Source: Candidatus Nanosynbacter sp. TM7-053
Lineage (GTDB): Bacteria > Patescibacteriota > Saccharimonadia > Saccharimonadales > Saccharimonadaceae
Direction: 5' to 3'
NCBI RefSeq assembly: GCF_022828375.1
Contig: NZ_JAJQJX010000002.1
Location: forward strand, 62,001-126,000
DNA: 64,000 bases
How positions within the stretch are numbered: the first letter of the stretch is position 1; each line of letters begins with the position of its first letter. The notes under the pieces are model-generated. The model did no database searches. It worked only from the letters and a program-made list of their open reading frames with translations, and had not been told where the DNA came from. This document shows positions 63,939 to 64,000 of this stretch, in pieces. A program made the position numbers and the translations under genes.

Positions 63939-64000
63939 CGAAATCAAAAACCTGTTAAATCGTTATAGCTACGAATACTATACCTTGGACAAACCGAGTG
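63913..64000 (+). CDS. ligA: NAD-dependent DNA ligase, N-terminal fragment (cut by window end)
   Basis: 29 codons are visible: a basic start then RIDEIKNLLNRYSYEYYTLD, which matches the Ia domain of LigA (binds NMN). GTG start with AAAGGTGG 8 nt upstream, inside the preceding gene. Identification rests on this short piece. Confidence 0.75.
   Translation, partial: MTPKKPRIDEIKNLLNRYSYEYYTLDKPS

Overview
The window reads as part of a streamlined Saccharibacteria (TM7, Patescibacteria/CPR) chromosome. This is inferred from gene content and style: compact operons with 1-14 bp overlaps, DUF348/G5 cell-wall enzymes, a type IV pilin system, pyk-pgk-tpiA glycolysis with no biosynthetic operons, a short AlaRS without C-Ala domain, and TGA used as a normal stop (so not the TGA-recoding Gracilibacteria/Absconditabacteria). 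A large share of housekeeping genes have an extended -10 box (often TGATATAAT) ending 6-9 nt before the start codon, which predicts leaderless mRNAs. Pilin, surface-protein and r-protein genes instead have -35/-10 promoters and a true leader, mostly with a Shine-Dalgarno.

Layout. 1-2460: end of a pilin operon, including a pseudopilin fused to a seven-repeat RCC1 propeller, then a separately transcribed major-type pilin. 2474-7127: glyA, an HTH-MurA fusion and an alpha-glucan phosphorylase. 7160-8068: a tRNA cluster (Gly, Arg, Lys, His) around a small disordered protein. 8143-13114: folD, a lone receiver protein, a methyltransferase-like protein, a large sensor kinase and a small membrane protein. 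13206-16023: tRNA-Glu, then a 2.54-kb element bounded by 150-bp inverted repeats that carries a predicted C5-methyltransferase plus HaeII-type endonuclease and, ahead of them, a promoter-hairpin-terminator unit that looks like an uncharacterised small RNA. 16505-23319: glycolytic genes pyk-pgk-tpiA, an acidic membrane-anchored protein and a UvrD/PcrA helicase. 23355-26451: two G5/DUF348 wall proteins and rsmA. 26480-32353: metG-tatD, two small unknowns, and a cysteine desulfurase-YdcF-MnmA operon for tRNA thiolation. 32430-43392: rpsP, alaS, an ftsA-anchored protein-ruvX-mltG operon, a LysM-CHAP hydrolase behind a structured leader, obg and exonuclease I. 43475-47939: three tandem secreted beta-propeller proteins ending in LAETG sorting signals. 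48450-63938: uvrA, DedA, an ABC exporter, a Fur-thioredoxin-cupin operon with a palindromic operator, Nudix, HD and DUF488 proteins, uvrC, yvlD-secG-substrate-binding protein, three tRNAs, lemA-htpX, a polytopic membrane protein, and the first codons of ligA.

Together the genes suggest a small host-dependent bacterium that ferments sugars, remodels its wall and displays pili and sortase-anchored propellers, the likely tools for contact with a host bacterium. The most distinctive parts are the inverted-repeat restriction-modification element with its candidate RNA, the LAETG propeller family, the RCC1 pseudopilin and the pervasive leaderless promoter design. All functions are read from sequence motifs; no database search was run.
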